From positions 775 to 6,725 of the forward strand of contig DMFG01000040.1 in the NCBI GenBank assembly GCA_003450655.1: a stretch of 5,951 nucleotides of DNA, given 5' to 3'. This DNA comes from Coxiellaceae bacterium. Lineage in GTDB: Bacteria; Pseudomonadota; Gammaproteobacteria; Coxiellales; Coxiellaceae. Position 1 is the first letter of the stretch. Each line of letters starts with the position of its first letter. Positions 5,800 to 5,951 of the stretch are shown in pieces. The notes under the pieces were generated by a model. That model saw nothing but the letters and a program-made list of their open reading frames with translations, was not told the origin of the DNA and searched no databases. Position numbers and translations under genes: made by a program.

Positions 5800-5951
5800 T
5801 TAATCAAAAACACTCATACACATACCTACAGGAATAGAGTGGTTATAGGCTTCATCAATATCAGTGATCTCGCTTCCCGTCGCAAAAATAGCTCTAAAGC
5901 TAGGTATGATTGGCAACTCCGCAGGGATAGCATCAACTACGGTATAAAGAA
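5800..5951 (-). CDS. C-terminal end of an unidentified protein (5' part beyond window)
   Basis: An open minus-strand frame enters from the right edge and ends at TAA (plus 5800-5802), giving 49 residues. They read as ordinary protein, with VVDAIPAELPIIPSF near the start of the visible part, then FATGSEITDIDEAYNHSIP, and the end GMCMSVFD. The clean frame and its balanced composition support a real gene, but the fragment is short and I recognise no family. The gene converges with the 385-residue hypothetical protein, leaving only 19 bases between the two stop codons and no visible terminator hairpin. Confidence 0.5.
   Translation of the reverse strand, partial: LYTVVDAIPAELPIIPSFRAIFATGSEITDIDEAYNHSIPVGMCMSVFD

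Overview
The window looks like a piece of a bacterial chromosome, most likely from a gammaproteobacterium of moderately low G+C content. The short TrhO-type rhodanese gene, the GST-like partner, the weak ribosome binding sites and the acidic-tailed orphan protein would all fit the Legionella/Coxiella group. That placement is an inference from style, not from a marker gene. No tRNA, rRNA, CRISPR array, insertion sequence or phage gene was seen.

Left part, minus strand (read from right to left): an ATP-grasp carboxylate-amine ligase (2811 to 1567) overlaps by four bases (ATGA) a ten-helix DMT/EamA transporter (1570 to 650). After a 65-base gap comes the coproporphyrinogen III oxidase gene hemF, which runs off the left edge. 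HemF has a good sigma70-like promoter of its own in that gap. The ligase and transporter look like a make-and-export pair for a small amino-acid-derived compound or dipeptide. HemF is a housekeeping haem enzyme and probably unrelated in function.

Middle: a 238-base divergent intergenic region (2812 to 3049) carries the start signals for the minus-strand operon and for a plus-strand operon. The plus-strand operon holds trhO (tRNA U34 hydroxylase, rhodanese family) and a glutaredoxin-2/GST-like protein with a CPYA motif, again joined by an ATGA overlap.

Right part: after a 131-base AT-rich gap comes a 385-residue protein that matches no family I recognise. It seems to have two folded parts, a polar linker, and a disordered tail ending in an acidic cluster, which suggests a secreted effector without proving it. 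The last 152 bases hold the C-terminal end of a convergent minus-strand gene of unknown function, 19 bases from the end of the orphan gene.

The two items most worth following are the ligase-exporter pair and the orphan acidic-tailed protein. The rest is well-known housekeeping or redox machinery.
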